Source: Pochonia chlamydosporia 170
Taxonomy: Eukaryota > Ascomycota > Sordariomycetes > Hypocreales > Clavicipitaceae
Reading direction: 5' to 3'
Assembly: GCF_001653235.2 (NCBI RefSeq)
Contig: NC_035791.1
Coordinates: 3,596,001-3,660,000, forward strand
DNA length: 64,000 nt
The notes under the pieces: model-generated
What the model saw: the letters and a program-made list of their open reading frames with translations, nothing else
What the model was told of the DNA's origin: nothing
Databases searched by the model: none
Shown: one piece after another, positions 30,490-42,442 of the stretch
How positions within the stretch are numbered: the first letter of the stretch is position 1
Layout: each line of letters opens with the position of its first letter
Position numbers and translations under genes: made by a program

Positions 30490-32287
30490 GTCTTTTCGAG
30501 AAAAAGCAACAAGAAAGAGATGGGGGAATTGCACATTGTTTTGGGGGGTTCGTGATTTATCTGCGCGAGAGTGTTTTGTTCCGATTCCAAGAGAGCAAAT
30601 AGTTTCTTTTCTATTGGGTTGGGGTTAGATGTAGGAGACCGGTGAGAAGAAGACACTAGGCACCCTGTTTATATCTGCCTCTTAATAATCAAGATTCATC
30701 AATGAACTAGGCATTTAACTCATCGTCTCTTTCCATTCTCGTCCAAGAATGGGACTATATCCCTGTGATTGTGTATCAAGCCCATCTATGTACGGATGGG
30801 AAAACTCTCGCTTTTGGCAATGAATGTACACATTCCCTATACATTTTATTGCCACAAGAATGAAATTGAGTGACACTCGAAACAGACGCGCGACTAGATA
30901 CCGTTGCCAAAATCTGCAACCAGCACGCAACGACATGTCATGTCCGCAAATCACGAAAACAGTGTCAACGGACGTACTTATATGCAGAAGAAATTATTAT
31001 TAACAGCTTAATATTATCATCATCCATATACTACTAAAACCCAAGCTGAACAATGCAGTGCAATGCAATGCTTGTTCCAATCTTCCAGCATCCCAAGTCC
31101 CGTCTCTAAATGATATTCCGCAACACCATACCTTCACACCCCCCAATATCCGACGCAGGCTGTCATGGCTCCCAAGATCCCATCTCTTCCCATGACTAAC
31201 GTGAACCCAGCACTCTTCTGAGGTCAGGGAGATAATACCAAAGCAGTAACAGAAACTGAAAAATCCAAATCCAAACAAGCCTCGCAATCAAGGCAATCGC
31301 CGTCAAAATTGTAAATATCAAACAAAACACAATAACCTTCGTTCGCACCATACGGGTATATATATGCCTCTCAAAAACAGACCTTTCTCAAGGAATAAAA
31401 CAGGTGCACCTTTGTAAGATGAAACAAATGACACCACCGACTCGCTCATTATAAATGTGCAGAGCCTTTGAAATATGCCACGGAATACAACTGACTGCAG
31501 GAATTGGGGTCCGACCAAGGCCTGAGGGAGGGTCAGGAAGCAACCCGACGCAGGCAGGGCAAGGTGTGACGAAATCATGGCCGCGGCAGGGGAGATGTTG
31601 AAACAAAGAGTAAAGGTAAAGAAAAAAGCAAGGACCTTTGGTAACAAGATGTGATGTCCATATGGCTGAACGGCTTCGGGCAACGACAGAGCCGGAATGG
31701 TTAGCCAGTTCAAACCAAACCAAACCAAACCAAGCCAGGCAGACAGACAGACAGACAGACAGGATGCATGCACACATGCATGCATGTCCCGGCATTTTGA
31801 CAGTCGAGCTAAAACTGACACAACCCATTTCGTCCATTTTAGTCCTTGGCTTGATCCAGTTTCGTCCGTGGTCAGGTCACACAGCCAATAGGAGGCACGC
31901 GGGTGTGCAGGCACCTGGCATCGGAAGTGTGACGCGAAGGGCATCCATCCCCACATCGGCCATGCAGCCAAGAGAGGAGGGCGGCTTGGTGTTTTGATTG
32001 GCTGCAAAAGTCCAACCAACAGAGTTGTCTTTACAGCCAGCACCACCTTTGCTCCAACCTCGAACCACATGACTCTCCCGCCGACCCTCCTGACGCTCGC
32101 TCACGAGGCTGTAGTAGTCTTTGTCGCTGACTCCAATCCATTCTTGGGGTCCCCGTGCTGAAATGAATACGAGGCCGACGCTTGCATCTTTCAACATCTT
32201 CTTTGGGGCGGCCGCCGCCGAACAGAAAAGCTTGCCGCCTCATGAGCCCCTTGTGTGTCGGTCCCCTTTGATTTTTCCCCGCCCAGT
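30490..32287. other. Intergenic between GH16 and medA
   Basis: About 1.8 kb. The 250-codon minus-strand ORF 31318-32070 is built partly on microsatellite sequence and is not accepted as a gene. Both flanking genes end here (convergent). Confidence 0.5.
31711..31762 (+). repeat. Microsatellites: (CAAAC)4 and (AGAC)5
   Basis: CAAAC repeats at 31711-31730, followed by AGAC tetranucleotides from 31741. A run of GCATGC-type alternation follows. Confidence 0.9.
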
Positions 32288-34977
32288 TTATGCTCGAGGT
32301 GCTCCATCTCCATAACCCCCGGTGCTGTACACTGGAGGGCCGGACTGGTGATGCGAGCTTAAACTGGGATAACTGTCCGAGTAGTTTGCGGATGTAGTGT
32401 CCCAACGTGGCGGTGTCGCTGTTGACGATGGGTGTTGACTGATCGGAGTGTGTAAGCCACTTGAACTATAACCAGTAGTTGATACAGTCCGTGAATCATA
32501 CGTGGTCACTGCCGGCAACGGGTTTGTGTTGATGCGCATCGGAGGCGCATGTTGGTGACCTTGCTGTGGGCTTGCATGCCTGTTCGTAGGGCTGAGGGTG
32601 CGACTTGATGCCGTGTATGCCGGTGCCGTTGTGTACGGTGTCCACGTGGGCTGTGAGCCTGACAGCGATCTGGGTGAAGGAATAGGGTCATGATGGCTGG
32701 AATGGACCGAGTATTGGCTCTGCGTGTCGCCGTGATGAGATGGAAGGCTTTGCTGCGAAGCCATGCCGTGACCCGGTGGTGTTGGCAATGGGGCATATGG
32801 TGCAGTGCTCACTGGTGTCATCATGCTGCTAGGTGGGAGAGTGCTGCTCGGACTGGCGCTGTACTTTCCAATGATCTTCTTCAGTGCCGGCTCGAGAATC
32901 TTCCACGGAAACACCTTGACGTCCTTTTCGATGTTTCGAGGCTTCGGGTTGGGGAAACCCATGATGATTTTGAAAAATTCTTCGCTATCCGCCTTCGCCT
33001 TTGACACTGTAAGGGGATGGAACCCTTCCAAGTTGCGGCGAATTCGGTTCTTCTCCTCAACGCTAAAGCGGTTTGGCGATGCAACAAGCTGCTCGAGCAG
33101 ATGGATAGTGTCAACCGACGTGACGTAGCATTCTGCTTTTTCTGCCCACCAGATACACGACACGCAAATGCTGTTTGCTGGCCTTTCGTTGACCGGAACG
33201 GCTCGAAAGCTGGCTGTCAAAGTAGAACCTGTTTGCGACTTACGAAACATGACGATGCGGCGTCGATTATCCCATTCTTCTTGTGTCCAGTTCTCGGCCA
33301 TGCTATCCAGCTTTCCGTTAATTTTCAAAACAGCCTTGCTGGAGTACAGCGAGATAGGGTGGTATGATCCGTTGCTGCTCGCACCGTTGGCAATAGTACT
33401 CGTCCGGATAAGCTGTGGGGTCCCGCTGCCTGCTGAGGAAGGCATCGGGAGTGGCGTCAAACTCGGCCGTCCACCACTCATTGCTGAGTGATCCAGGGAG
33501 CTTCTTGTGCTCCCCAACGACCCGCCAAAACCGCTCCAGGACGGGGCGGACCGCCGATAGTGTGGCTCTGTAAAGCTGCTGCTTCTGTACGTCGTAATCA
33601 TGTCGCCGCTGCCTTGAGGAAATGCATTTGCATATTGATTCTGCTGTGAAGGATAGTCGTAACTATTTGTAGCCGACTCGGGAGGCAACTGCGCATCAAC
33701 AGTCTTTGGCGAGGTACTCGCCTGATCCACTTCAGGTCCAGCTGCTGTAGTGTCATGCTTGGGCAGCTTGCTTGTCCGCGTGATATCATCCCCAGACCCT
33801 TCAAGATACTGAAAAGACCCTGCGCCCGTCCGCGAGATCTCTTCTCCAGCTGCACCTTCAACAATTAATGATAAAGGCACGTTATTGCTGTTGCAGCCCG
33901 TGACCAGAAGCTGTGGAGCGTCTACACTGCACGAGTATACGTAGCCAGTTGTATCTTGAGCATCTCGGGCGAAGTCCTGAATAGGAACCTTCTCGGACCC
34001 AAAGCAAACTGAAAAATACGGCATTGCTGACGACATGGAAAGCAAGTCATAATGTGAGGATACTTTCATATAAACTTTTGTTCCAAACATGCCCGACATT
34101 GGCTGACAGGACAAGACCGTAGGACCCGTGGGAATGTATTGGGCAACCGCATTGTTGGACGCAAATGATTGCTGATTCAGCTGCGCAAATTTCTCTGTCT
34201 GCTGCACGGAAAAGTTCTGCGCGGGATACTGATCGTAAGTGGGATCTTGGTACCGTGCCGTGTCGTAGCCTACAGAGACGTGCCGAAGTTAGCTTTCAAA
34301 CGGTCATTCATAGAACCATCGAAACCCCCGTGGTCGCTTCCTTTGCGAATTAAATTCGGGCAATCCAACATCCGCAATCGCAGCATATAAGTCTACAGCT
34401 TCCAACTCAAAGAGTCGAGAGCCCCATTTTCGCCTTGAACACAACCAACGTGGCACGAGGCCGAAAACGTACCTGGCACCGCCGGCAACTGAGCTTTACT
34501 GTAGGCTGCCATTTCCAAAAAGCTTGGAGAATCCCTCCGTGGACCCCCTCCGTTGGCTGCTTGAACAGCTTCTTCGTGTTTGAGGACGAGAGTGTTTGGG
34601 GAATCTAGCCCGTCGTCTTCACCAACTATGATAGTTCTGCCCGTGTTGATTTCCAACTACGAGCACAGTGTCGTTAGCGTGAATGTTGAAATGCCTGCCT
34701 CAAGTTGTAAGGAGGTAAACCCAGCGCCTGGATGCTCTACCCCAATGCTTTGGCGGATGTGGGAGGCCTGTTGGGCAGCGCGAAGGGACAGTATGGGAGA
34801 ATCAACGATGCGTTACGGAAAAGCAGAGACAGGAGTTGGGGTTGAAGGAGGTGAAGAATTAGAGCGAGGTGTTTCTAGTTTTTCGTTCTGGTGCAGGGTG
34901 GTGTTGCAACAAAATCTGGACCGGCGACTCACCTCGAAGAGCTTGTATGATGGAGACTGGAACTTGGCAACAGACAT
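32288..34977 (-). CDS. medA: Developmental regulator MedA / Ren1 / Acr1-type protein
   Basis: Three exons, 34977-34933 (15 codons, MSVAKFQSPSYKLFE), 34656-34473 and 34269-32288; introns of 276 and 203 bp; 736 residues. The junctions read FELEINTGRTIIVGEDDG and AVPGYDTARYQD. The conserved core lies at about 385-555. It includes ENWTQEEWDNRRRIVMFR, SICVSCIWWAEKAECYVTS, RFSVEEKNRIRRNLEGF and KPRNIEKDVKVFPWKILE, which I recognise as the MedA family domain. Flanking regions are Gln/Pro/Ser-rich and low in complexity. MedA (Aspergillus), Ren1 (Fusarium) and Acr1 (Magnaporthe) control conidiophore and conidial morphogenesis and act in the nucleus. The first exon is short and separated by a long intron, so an upstream exon or alternative start cannot be excluded. 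Confidence 0.82.
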
Positions 34978-37344
34978 GAAGCCAGTCGAGGGAGAACGAG
35001 GTGATGTAGGTGAACAAACAGATGGTCCAAGAGAGAAGAAAGTAGTTGAAGAATGCCAACCACTGTCTTAAGTGAAAGAAGAGTGGTCGCGGCTCGTGTT
35101 AAAACCAGGTCTTGTCGAGGTCTTATCCAACGAGAATCACTCAGGCAAGAGGGGTTCCCTTGCCTTCGGGAAGCGCTTGGTCTCTCAGTCGGAGATTTGA
35201 TAATGGCACAGGCGTAGAGACTAATGTGGAGGTGTATGCTTTTGTTATGCTGCGGAGACATGTCAGTTAAACGCCCACGGGGGGTTTGCTTCTTTCCACT
35301 CCCAGAAGGGGGCGCACTTGAGTGAGACAGCATAAAGACTGGGGTCATCTTACTGGCGCGATGAAAGATCCTAGCGGTGGCAGACAGCAGTCCCGATCCA
35401 GAGCAGAGACAGGCGCATTCCAAGAAGAGAAGATCCTTCTAATAATCAGAGTGGGCTGTCTTTCCCTTCCTGGTTAGATTTTCTCAAAAGGGGAGCCGGA
35501 TAACTTCTGATAGCACAATAACCGCTTAGAATGTCTGGAAAGACTGTTATCTCATTGGCGAAAGCTGTCCAGATGAGTAAAGAGGGAATTCCTGGCAGAG
35601 TCAGGTTTCGGGAATCTGAGTAAAAAGGGAGCAGTGAGGTGAAGCAGTCTTGTTGTTGAGCAGATTCGGAAGAGCCCGCCGTGATGTGTGGTGCCTTGCT
35701 AGGCCTATCTGTTCTTCGTGGTAGCCTCCAACCTGATTCGTTTCAATGAGCAAGATCCTTCCAACAGCTTTGTTGTCACCGTTTCTGTTTAGGCTCTGTC
35801 ACTGGCACCAATTAGCAGCTTTTATTAAGGAGACATGTGGTGTATCGATCTTGCAGTGGTTCTGCGGTCCTGGTTTTGGAACATGGAGAGAGAAACAGGG
35901 GCAGAGAACCGAACGATGGGGAGATCCAACTTACATGGTCATGTACAATCCGATAGTGCGATTGAGTTGGAGGGGTCACACTCATCCAACATTAATCGTA
36001 TGAGCTGTCCGCTGTTCAGAATGGGCTCCCACTCTGCAGGTACCCTGAGCCGCTCGCAGGGAGGGAAATGAAGCTCTGCAAGAGACAACTTGCGGCAAAG
36101 ACAACAGAAGCTGCCTAGTATCGCAGTTGGGGCACTGTCCAAAACCTATCGTACAGACTTCAACAATCTGGGTGTATAGTCAACCTCAAAGTGGCGATGG
36201 GTATTTGACACGGCAAAAAAAAAAAGGGCGAGATGCCTGATCCAAACGCAGGTGAGATTCAGGAGAGTCAAAGTCTCGGGTTGTTATGGGGCGTGTGCAA
36301 GAAAACGGAGAGAGGGATGGGAACATTTAAGTGCAAACATTTCTTTTGAGGACTGGGATGGCGTCTGCGGGTGGTTTACATATGTATGCCCTGCGTCGAG
36401 AAGCAAATGCTGGTCGACTATCATTCGGCTGGGCATTTAGTGGAATGAGCTGTATCCACGGGGAGGAGCAGGCATGACAGCGGCAACTGGATACTTTGCT
36501 TGTATACGAAGTATAACAACAGACCGCCACAGCAAAAGCAACAGGGTGGTGTACAGTATGGGAAGCAAGGGCAGGGGAAATAAGAGGAAGGCTAATCATG
36601 ACATCGGAGAAAGAACGCTCCACCTCGAGCCTTTTCCTTGGGACGCACGTCACCAGGGAAAGACAACTCCTCTTGGAAACGGCAGAGCGCATGATGGTAC
36701 CAGGTCTTGAAGGGGGTTTGGTGCTCGCGATCTTGGAGCCGTCGATAAACAAGGGACTGATCAGGAGTGGAAGAGGGTACTTCCCCAGCAAGGATTTCGA
36801 ATGACGGCGTCAGACCATGCCCGGTAGATGCCGCAATATCAACATGGAGTGCGAATGCCAGCCAACAGGCATGGGGACGGCAGATTGGATGAAGGCTAGG
36901 GTTGTAACATCCCAGCAGCCTGGAGCCGTCAACTTTGGACGGCGACCAGAGCCAGCAAGCTGGCAAGCGGCTCCATCCGGGTATCTTGGAAACAGACCAG
37001 GGTTGACAATATAGCGATGCGCACTGAGCTGGTGGGCCTAGGTTGTCGCCATGGATGGTGAGATCCCCGACGTCCTGAAAAGCTGCTGCAAGGGTGGCGA
37101 ATGACAGGAGAGATGGATGAGGATGGCCAGCCTGTGGGCGCCTTGCACCCGGTGGCAATGGTGGTTGGTGCAGGGATGGGGGTGCTTGTGGCCGCATCAT
37201 GGATTTCAATGTTGCTCGAGTCCCCGACAGGGAGTGCGTAAAAGAATGAGTGACCTGCGCTACCACCAGTGGACTGGGTGGTAATAAAAGAGGCCAGGGT
37301 GTACAGAAGTGGAGGGATCGACTGCGGTGCGATGACCGGCCAGA
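34978..37344. other. medA upstream region, proximal part
   Basis: No supported gene. Several minus-strand ORFs of 150-220 codons (for example 36592-37266) have His/Pro/Ser/Cys-rich, noise-like composition. MedA orthologs have long leaders, so part may be transcribed leader (inference). Confidence 0.4.
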
Positions 37345-37569
37345 TCACTGAGGCCACGGAGCCGGTATGCCATCTTCCAAGTCAAAATCAAGAGTTGCAG
37401 ATCCATCCCTGGGCTTTGTTACGGAGGCTGGAGTTACCACGAAGTCAAGCGCGTGCTCTGTGTAGGGCTCGTTGGATTGCACGCGTGACGGAGAATCATT
37501 GAGGAAAATATCGAGGGACAAGTAGAGCGTGCAGCCTTCCAAATCGTGGACAGAGATTGGAGAGGACAT
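37345..37569 (-). CDS. Possible small protein or exon of unknown function (weak)
   Basis: From the ATG at 37569 the frame runs 74 residues to a stop at 37345. A less likely in-frame ATG is at 37617. Composition is protein-like: many Asp, Asn, Glu and Thr, no low complexity, and third positions favour C and T. I recognise no family. No clear intron joins it to the open frames downstream at 37270-36929. It could be a lone small gene, one exon of a longer gene, or chance. The palindrome GTACCTAGGTAC lies 20 bp upstream of the ATG. Confidence 0.25.
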   Translation of the reverse strand: MSSPISVHDLEGCTLYLSLDIFLNDSPSRVQSNEPYTEHALDFVVTPASVTKPRDGSATLDFDLEDGIPAPWPQ

Positions 37570-40500
37570 GCAAAAGGATGCTCCGTACGTACCTAGGTAC
37601 CCCGATAATTCGCACATGCCCCGGCACGAAGGCCCTTTCTGTCACTTATCCAAATTCTGGTTTGCGAGTCGTCTTTGATTCCGTGCGTCTGGTCCGGTCA
37701 CTCTCCTCGACAATCAGACCAAAAACTGTTATCTGACAATGTCCAGTCTAACTAACCCCGGACAGGACAGCAGGGCTGGGTTGGTTTCCTGCGCCAAGTA
37801 AAATGTGGTTATGAGATCCAACCTGTTTCCCAGGTGTCAGGCGGGAAGTCTCCGCTTACATTTGAGAGAACCAAACATGCAAGGCTATGTGTCCCGACGC
37901 TGTGGGTGTGATGTGTTTGCACGGTTCGTGTAAGTCGCTGAAAGTGAGAGCCGGTGGCTTGGCCCTTGTCTGTCTCTGTCGTCCCAAAAAGGGTCAGCAC
38001 CTGCTGGGTTGCGGGCGATGGCAGCGTGCCTCTGGCCGATCCGTTAGCGAACCAAATTGCTAGCCCCCTAGCTCTGTACTACGAAAGAACGCCACGGAGC
38101 GGTGGTGTCTGTTCAGTGTAGTAAAAGAGCAGTTAAGTCAACGAAAAGGCCCAACCACACGCAGGCCAGTCAAGCCAAGCCAAGCAAAGCGAGGAATGTC
38201 AACATTGACATTCAAGCAAGACCCAAACTGGCCGCCTTTGGCCACCTTCAGCCCGTCATGTCCCAGCTGGGCAGCCCTTGAGAAGCAAATGCGCAACGCT
38301 AGTGCCTAGTGCATGCAGGTCGTTGGATACCTGGGGAGGAGGGCGGGGGTGTGACAGCAGAGGCATCATGACCAGGGTGGCGATGGCAACCCAATGCCAA
38401 ATTGGGACGCAGCCAGTGGCCCCGTGAAGGCACAAGACAGGAAAGCCCTCTTCCCTGTCTCCCATTCTGGAGATGGTGTGATCAATGGGGGACCCAAAGG
38501 CTTTGCGCTCGACTTCCATGGTTCCAAAAGGGAGAACTGGAGTTGATAGATGGCTAAGACTGCAGCGTGGCGTTCCCTTCCGGTTTGAGCTTTTTGTGGA
38601 AGTTGTTGGACTTGGCGTTGAAGGAGCAGTTGGAATATTGTGTGGTCTTGCGTACGGCGACGACCCACGGCAGAAAGTTGCTACCTCGAATTGCCCATGT
38701 AGGTATCAACGCAACTATGGACTACTCAGTACTCCGGACGTGCTACCAGAGATCGCTCTGTGCGGTGAGTTGCGATTATCCTTGCATCTGTGGGCATGGA
38801 GATGGTTCATTGTGTTTGTCATTTCCCATTTTCCAAACCACGCACATGTTCCTCTCCGGGGTATTGATGTGCCTCTCTCGGTCGAAAGGTGTCAGGAAGA
38901 TCGGGTTCTGTCATGTTGTGGCCCTTGTGGGCTTTGAGATGCTCACCAGGAGGATCGGCATGGACTCCATTGGTCGACTTCCCGCCTTAGCTCGCACCTC
39001 CAGTTCCAGTGTGCCATTTGCAACGGTCCGTGCATCGGCCATTTGTTTGTCACAAGCAGACAGATGGCAGAAGTGTCGGGGAGAGCATTGACCACAGCTG
39101 GGCTAATGAAGGATGAAAGGCAGCTTCATTGAAGACGACAACAATAAGTGGCAACTAGACAGCGTCGAGGCTCCACCAAGGTCCTCGGCTTCAGCAAGCT
39201 CGGCCGGGAGGCTTTAGATACGGCAATACACCAGGAAGAATATTTGCGGGTTTGGTCCGTCCCGCCCGTTCCCATGAACTAGCCCAAACGCTCACTAATA
39301 AAGCAGTAACGGTTGCTTGCAAGCGCAGAGGCGGTCTTCCGAGGCTAATAAGTTTGCTGTGTCCCAACTAGTGAGCAGAGTCGGCATCCAGCGGTTGGCA
39401 AGGCTAATTTCCAAGTCCTCTGAGCTGAGTCTGTTTTTATCCGTGAAATTGCATGCTTCTTGTCACCTGGGATCAAGCAAAAGGTTGGTGGTCTCAGCGT
39501 GGCTTTTGTCTTGGACTGGGATCTCCCTCCGCTGGTTCGATGTCAATGGACAGATAGAATAGCCCTCATGCATCCGGCTAGATGGTCCCATTCTACTGGG
39601 TCTCCAGAGATCTTGCAATTCTGAATTGCTTTCTTGTCCAACCATGCTATTTTGCTTGCGTGTGATGCGGCCCGATGAGGTGCTGGTCGGCGATAAAATG
39701 GTAATTCAGTTGTGCCGCGTTCAGGGTAGCAACAATAACCACGCCTATCCAAAACTGTTTCGAATGATAAGGTTTAAATTCAATCGGCATGGTTACAAGA
39801 CAGAAGACGTAAAGACTCAGATCTTGACTCTGAAAGTCGCCAGTTTCCCACGATATTCCCGCTGTTTTGCATGCAGTGTCTCACAGAGTCCAACACAGGA
39901 GAGATCTGCTCTGTTGGAACAGGACGAATCGACACTGAGTCGGCGAATTGTGAAGGCCCTTAGTTGGCCAGTGTCCCCCCCCCAACATCTCGATCGACGC
40001 GTGGAAAGCTCAACTTCTGAGTTTGACAGCATCCTTATGCTTGAGAGCTAAACTACTCTGGCTCTAATGAGAAACAGTGCAGTGTTCTCTTGTGCCTGGG
40101 CGAAAGGCGTCAACAGCACCTGAAGAGTGGGTCGAATACCCCGACCCTTGGACCACAATTCCATGACTTGAACTTGGTACTGGCTGGGGTATTGCGGTCA
40201 ATGCGTAAGGGCCCCTAGCTCTATGTCGAGGAGGTCTCCATTTGACAGTTTTCGACGCCTAACTTGTCGTGTTGTTGCCCATGTCCTGTTCTGCAAATTT
40301 CGTATTTGTTGCAGCAGTTTTGACCCGGCGGAGCCATGGTTCCATGAGGCCCTCATAGAATCGACGCCTTTAACAGAGCTCATCTGGAGCCTTTGATTGA
40401 GTTGAGGGAATGAAAGGAAAACTGGTTGAGGTTCATCCACGCCACAAGGCACCATGACTGGACCTGGTCAAAGTGAAGAAATTTAACTTACTGCAACAAC

Positions 40501-42009
40501 TTTCTAGCAAAAGGGTGCTGGCTCTGGTGCCAACGCAAGGTACGGAACAAGGGAAGATGTGGTCTGGGGTGTCAGAACTGTGCAGAAGTCGTCAGTGGAT
40601 ATCAACGCTTGCTGCAAGCCATTCATAGCGTTTGTCTCACTCCTCTTGTTTTGCTTCTTGCAATGTGTTTTTGCTTTTGCCTTGATTTGATGACGAGTTC
40701 TCTCCTGCCCGATCAGCAGATGTTATCGTGATCACTGGACCACCCAGCCCAAGTTATGTCTTCATCAGCAACGTTGGTCGTCTGTTCCTCAAGTATTGGA
40801 GATGGTAGTGCTATTATAACGACTACGTGCCAACACACCTCTCTGGCTTGAACACAAAAAAGTATGCTGACTTTCTTGGTACTCAAACTGAGCCACTAAT
40901 TTGTTGACATGCGTTAGCGTGGCGCTATCCAAGTTTGTTTGTTCCCGTGGTCAATGATTTTAGCAACGGTCTTGTTTGTGTGGCTGGATTGAAGCGGATC
41001 CGATCATTTGGGAGAGGGCCCAATTTATTGAATTGAGCCTCGATGGGAACCCGGAGAACGCAGGAGACTCATATTTGGAATATGAGCATGGTGGTGTTCA
41101 ACTCTGAGCATATGTCAAAAACTCAACTTTCTTGCGATAATCATCTGCCGATAAATTGGCCCAGATATCCTCGCACAAACGAAACACTGGGCAGAACTTA
41201 CGCGAAGCGAGCGTTTGATGCATCGTATCTGGTTCCTGTCTGGTAAAGGTATGTCGTACGCCGACATGCAGTGTTGGAGTAGTAGCCGAGCTCATGGTAA
41301 GGCTGGGTTGCCAGACCAAGAGTCTAAAGAACCGATTCACCCAAGGGTGCCATCATTCTCCCCTCTCTTTTTTGGCTCTTCTTTTCTTTTTTTCGCGGTT
41401 GCACCGTTGCCGTTGCGAGGATTTCAGCACCTGCACTTCAGCCGTGCATCCGCCCACACAATTGACCAACCGTTTTGCGGCTGCCAGTGACGCAACCCGC
41501 TCATCAAGGGTCAGGATCAGTGCCAGGAGGGTGACGGCTAGCCCAGGGGCAGCCAGCCACACTTCGCCATCGTCGTTCGGCTCTTCATGGGCTGGTGTGG
41601 AGGTGCCAGAAGATGATGTGGATGTCGAATATTGGATGCTTGGGATTTTGCAAGGTTGAAGCAGCAAATTTGCTGTCACGACCATGACGTGAAGTGGCAT
41701 AGCCGACAGTCAAGACCAATCAATCGAATATCCGAGCAATTCATCTCGGGGTTTAGATGTTGCTGCCTGACGGCCTGCAATTTGGGAGCCTCCTTCCTAC
41801 GTGCGGTAATAACACGGGGGGAACCAAACAGGATGCTGGTTCCCGGTGGCACATCAGTCAACACGGCAGGTGCGGCCGAAGAGCAGTGGCAACAGCGAAA
41901 GCCTGGTCGTTCAACTTCAATGTTGACTTCAGTATCAATACGCTCACTATTTCTCGCTCTTTCTATCGTGGCCTGCCCATAGCCGATGCGACAATATTCC
42001 CTTCCCGAT
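37570..42009. other. Gene desert, first part
   Basis: About 4.4 kb with normal GC and only short ORFs on both strands. The longest (38567-39091 and 39626-40051, plus strand) lack motifs and look like chance. No tRNA, CRISPR-like array or transposon ends were seen. Confidence 0.45.
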
Positions 42010-42409
42010 TCAGATTCCTTGCCTTATGAAGTCAAGCGCTCTATCGGCCGAGAACTTGGCTATCATGCGACCAAGTGACCCCATACCAGCAGTCTGGAGA
42101 AGATTGAGCTTTGACCCATCCACACCACCAGCCTGAGATTGTACAATGTTGTGAAAAGCCACAGCCCCATCACCGGTGCTTGGCCAGAACCAGCAGCTCC
42201 TGTATGCAGACGCTTGTCTCATTCTTATCCCATATTTTCAAGCTTGGAGGTGCTCGAAACCTGGTCAAAAGTTTCCAAATATCCTGCTGACCTTCATGAA
42301 AGGTGCCTCGATTCAAATGGTATGCCGCCACCTCACCGTAAACATCCTGGGCCTTGGCGCCGATCGCTTCCAGGGGACTTCGCAAGGATACAACCGCCGC
42401 CGCCAACAT
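42010..42409 (-). pseudogene. Possible frameshifted coding remnant of unknown function
   Basis: Two protein-like frames abut on the minus strand. The first runs from an ATG at 42409 to a stop at 42170 and includes YGEVAAYHLNRGTFHEGQQ. The second, in another frame, covers about 42175 to 42010 and includes GGVDGSKLNLLQTAGMGSLG. They would join near 42175 with a one-base shift, and no usable intron is present there. Upstream the frame is cut by a 12-base C run at 42431-42442. I recognise no family. It may be a decayed gene or coincidence. Confidence 0.22.
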
Positions 42410-42430
42410 GATCAAGTTGCCGAGCAAACA

Positions 42431-42442
42431 GGGGGGGGGGGG
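42431..42442 (+). repeat. Homopolymer run of 12 G
   Basis: A single poly-G tract, an obvious slippage site and possible assembly weak point. Confidence 0.9.

Noticed and set aside
31318..32070. 250-codon minus-strand ORF
   Set aside because: It translates CAAAC and AGAC microsatellites and 3' flanks, has Leu/Ser/Cys-rich noise composition, and lacks a domain.
36592..37266. 224-codon minus-strand ORF upstream of medA
   Set aside because: His/Pro/Ser/Cys-rich, no domain, and no supporting splice signals; treated as non-coding.
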